Made by a program: the position numbers and the translations under genes. Below are positions 60,034 to 64,000 of a stretch of 64,000 nucleotides of DNA, piece by piece. The stretch's first letter is position 1. Every line of letters begins with the position of its first letter. The notes under the pieces are model-generated. The model did not search any database and was not told the origin of the DNA. It saw nothing but the letters and a program-made list of their open reading frames with translations. Source of the stretch: JAYOEY01 sp038116945 (GTDB lineage: Bacteria > Pseudomonadota > Alphaproteobacteria > MPNO01 > UBA2964); NCBI GenBank assembly GCA_038116945.1, contig JAYOEY010000003.1:186001-250000 (forward strand). Direction: 5' to 3'.

Positions 60034-60933
60034 ATGGCTTATTGCGTATTCATGCTTCATCCAGATTCCATTTACGACGACAGTCCGGAGGAACATTACC
60101 AATTCCCAAAGATGTATCTTAGCCGTGCACGTGAGGCGGCCGGGGACTGGATCGTTTATTTGGAGCCGACAAAAGTTCGTAATTCGCGGGGCTATTTTGC
60201 TATCGCGCGCGTGCAGGAAATTATTCCCGACCCCAAAGCAGAAAATATGTTTCTCGCTGTGATCAAACCGGGCAGCTATCTCGACTTTGCCCATCCGGTT
60301 CCGTTCAGTGACAAGAATGGCCCGATCGAACGCGGGTTACTTAATGAGCAGGGTAAGTTATCTGGCCGCGCTCAGTCCGCTGCCCGTCCGATCTCCCCTA
60401 ACGATTTCCTACGTATAGTAGAAAAGGGCTTGAAAGACTCCGAGCAAGTATCGACGCATCACGACACCACCGAGGTCGCGCCGGATCTGGCTGAGAACCG
60501 AGCAATTTATACTCCCGAAACGGAACGTGACCGCCTCAAATACATGACAAGTCGCATCGTACGCGACAGAGCATTCAGGCAGCTTGTCCTTCGTGCCTAT
60601 GACGCACGCTGCGCCATTACGGGTCTGAAGATTATCAACGGTGGCGGGTGGGCCGTAGTCGAAGCCGCCCATATTCGGCCAGTGGACCAAAATGGCCCTG
60701 ATATCATAAATAACGGCATCGCGTTGTCAGGCACTGCTCACAAGATGTTCGACCGCGGTCTCATCAGCATTTCGGATGACTTTGAAATTCTCATCTCACG
60801 CCAGGTCAACGATGTCGACAGTTTAAAAGCCTTCGTAAATGAGGATGGCCGCGCTCTTGTGCCATCGCGGCCGGCTGATCAGCCACATCCGCGCTTTCTT
60901 AGTTGGCACCGTGAATACCGCTTCAAATCGTGA
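60034..60933 (+). CDS. HNH endonuclease with N-terminal PUA/EVE-like domain
   Basis: A 299-residue protein. The C-terminal third is an HNH nuclease: RCAITGLKI near 190, AAHIRPVDQNG near 210 (the first His), NNGIALSGTAHKMFDRG near 228 (the Asn and final His). The N-terminal 100 residues (AGDWIVYLEPTKVRN and GYFAIARVQEI) resemble PUA-like modified-base readers of the EVE/ASCH type, by pattern only. That build matches modification-dependent restriction enzymes. No methylase or other defence gene is adjacent. Base composition is lower in GC than the neighbours, a sign of transfer. Confidence 0.82.
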   Translation: MAYCVFMLHPDSIYDDSPEEHYQFPKMYLSRAREAAGDWIVYLEPTKVRNSRGYFAIARVQEIIPDPKAENMFLAVIKPGSYLDFAHPVPFSDKNGPIERGLLNEQGKLSGRAQSAARPISPNDFLRIVEKGLKDSEQVSTHHDTTEVAPDLAENRAIYTPETERDRLKYMTSRIVRDRAFRQLVLRAYDARCAITGLKIINGGGWAVVEAAHIRPVDQNGPDIINNGIALSGTAHKMFDRGLISISDDFEILISRQVNDVDSLKAFVNEDGRALVPSRPADQPHPRFLSWHREYRFKS

Positions 60934-60994
60934 GGGCAAGAGAAGACCAAAGAACCTGAATACGCGGTTAAAGCGATAGCAGAACGAAGATAAG

Positions 60995-61021
60995 AAAAGG
61001 GTCGGCATTGCCGACCCTTTT
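60995..61021. terminator. bidirectional intrinsic terminator
   Basis: AAAAGGGTCGGC (60995-61006) pairs with GCCGACCCTTTT (61010-61021) around a 3-base loop. It serves the plus-strand HNH gene and the minus-strand rpoD. Confidence 0.92.
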
Positions 61022-61024
61022 GGT

Positions 61025-61047
61025 TCCCGGATCAGGTCCGGGATGAC
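61025..61047. repeat. half REP-like element, family A copy 4
   Basis: TCCCGGATCAGGTCCGGGATGAC is one half of the GTCAT..ATGAC palindrome family seen at 2673, 3801 and 7953. Its TCCCGGA/TCCGGGA arms form a small stem. Confidence 0.7.
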
Positions 61048-61062
61048 ATCCGAAAATACAAC

Positions 61063-63594
<2,532 letters not shown>

Positions 63595-63825
63595 TCCCTA
63601 CTCGCGCTCCGTCTTTACCAACATCCCCAGTTCACAGGAAACTGACCCGGGCCGGCGGCGTGCTGCGGGCCCCGGGGGCGTTATGGTCAAAAAACTATGA
63701 AGATATGATTTCAAAATCGTACCCTCTATACAGCATTTTTTTCGCAAATCCCAGCTTTGGCTGAGAAATTTGCCCGATGCCGCAAACCCGCCGGAACCGG
63801 CCGTCCAGCCCTGCTTTCGGGCCGG
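63595..63825. promoter_or_regulatory. dnaG-rpoD intergenic region, probable rpoD promoter
   Basis: 231 bases, with a strongly AT-rich stretch at 63685-63755 that is the likely rpoD promoter (minus strand). A CCGGCC/GGCCGG stem after the dnaG stop (near 63796-63826) has no T-run. Exact promoter boxes are not certain. Confidence 0.5.
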
Positions 63826-64000
63826 TCACAGGCTCTGGCGGAAACTTTCCATCGCGGTCGCCCGGCATTCCTGCAGGCGCGTGAAATTCTCCTCGCTCGG
63901 GTCCGCCCGGTAGCGGCGCTGCGCCTCCGCCAGGCGGATTCCCTGGATCATCTCGACGATTCCGGCCCGCGCGACCGCTTTCGCGGCCCCCGGCGTCGCC
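63826..64000 (-). CDS. dnaG: DNA primase DnaG, C-terminal end (5' part outside window)
   Basis: The frame enters from the right edge and ends at TGA 63828-63826. The last 57 residues are visible (for example EMIQGIRLAEAQRRYR and FTRLQECRATAMESFRQSL), a helical end typical of alphaproteobacterial DnaG just before rpoD. DnaG synthesises replication primers. The identification rests on this short C-terminal stretch plus the conserved dnaG-rpoD order. Confidence 0.75.
   Translation of the reverse strand, partial: ATPGAAKAVARAGIVEMIQGIRLAEAQRRYRADPSEENFTRLQECRATAMESFRQSL

Overview
The window is high-GC, gene-dense DNA from a Gram-negative bacterium, most likely an alphaproteobacterium. The evidence is a dnaG-rpoD pair at the right end, paired CspA-type genes, many CoxL/M/S-type molybdenum hydroxylases, lipoproteins, and extragenic palindromes of the GTCAT..ATGAC type. 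The order cannot be fixed from the sequence. No phage, transposase, integrase or CRISPR array was seen.

Left part (1-14.8 kb): a catabolic region. Two minus-strand sets of xanthine-dehydrogenase-family subunits flank a cytoplasmic 4,5-dihydroxyphthalate decarboxylase/SBP-like protein. A plus-strand run follows: an isochorismatase-fold protein that lacks its cysteine, a dienelactone hydrolase, a stand-alone molybdopterin subunit, an XRE regulator with a candidate operator, a TPR-dioxygenase, and a PyrK/PyrD-like pair.

14.8-29 kb: a three-gene membrane/envelope operon (DPGTGS small protein, NoeA-like methyltransferase, sulfatase-fold protein), a second decarboxylase-like paralogue, a class II amidotransferase, two cold-shock genes, a crotonase plus CaiB-type CoA-transferase, an MFS and a DMT exporter, a TauD-type dioxygenase, and two tandem DUF1194 secreted proteins.

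29-50.7 kb: a large surface-glycan locus. It opens with a tightly overlapping module (HAD-UbiA fusion, DprE1-like, DprE2-like) that matches the mycobacterial polyprenyl-phosphoryl-D-arabinose pathway. Next come GT-C membrane glycosyltransferases, RmlA, a GT39/GtrB/GtrA-type lipid-linked sugar system, and a 4-amino-4,6-dideoxyhexose pathway (WecE, NeuD-like acyltransferase, degenerate DegT-like protein, WbqC) with several methyltransferases. The likely product is a glycan or glycoprotein carrying D-arabinofuranose and an N-acylated amino sugar. The third decarboxylase-like paralogue and an MscS channel lie inside this stretch.

50.7-64 kb: glutathione transferases, an arylsulfotransferase-fold protein and an SDR; an unrecognised lipoprotein and its coupled helical partner; CbtA; a tRNA with anticodon CAT (probably tRNA-Ile2); a PEP-CTERM surface protein behind a near-perfect sigma-54 promoter; a secreted hypothetical protein; an HNH endonuclease in a locally AT-rich patch; rpoD with an unusual histone H1-like N-terminal tail; and the 3' end of dnaG.

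Two repeat families lie between genes: REP-like GTCAT/ATGAC palindromes (four places) and CCCTCCCC/GGGGAGGG inverted pairs (two clear places).
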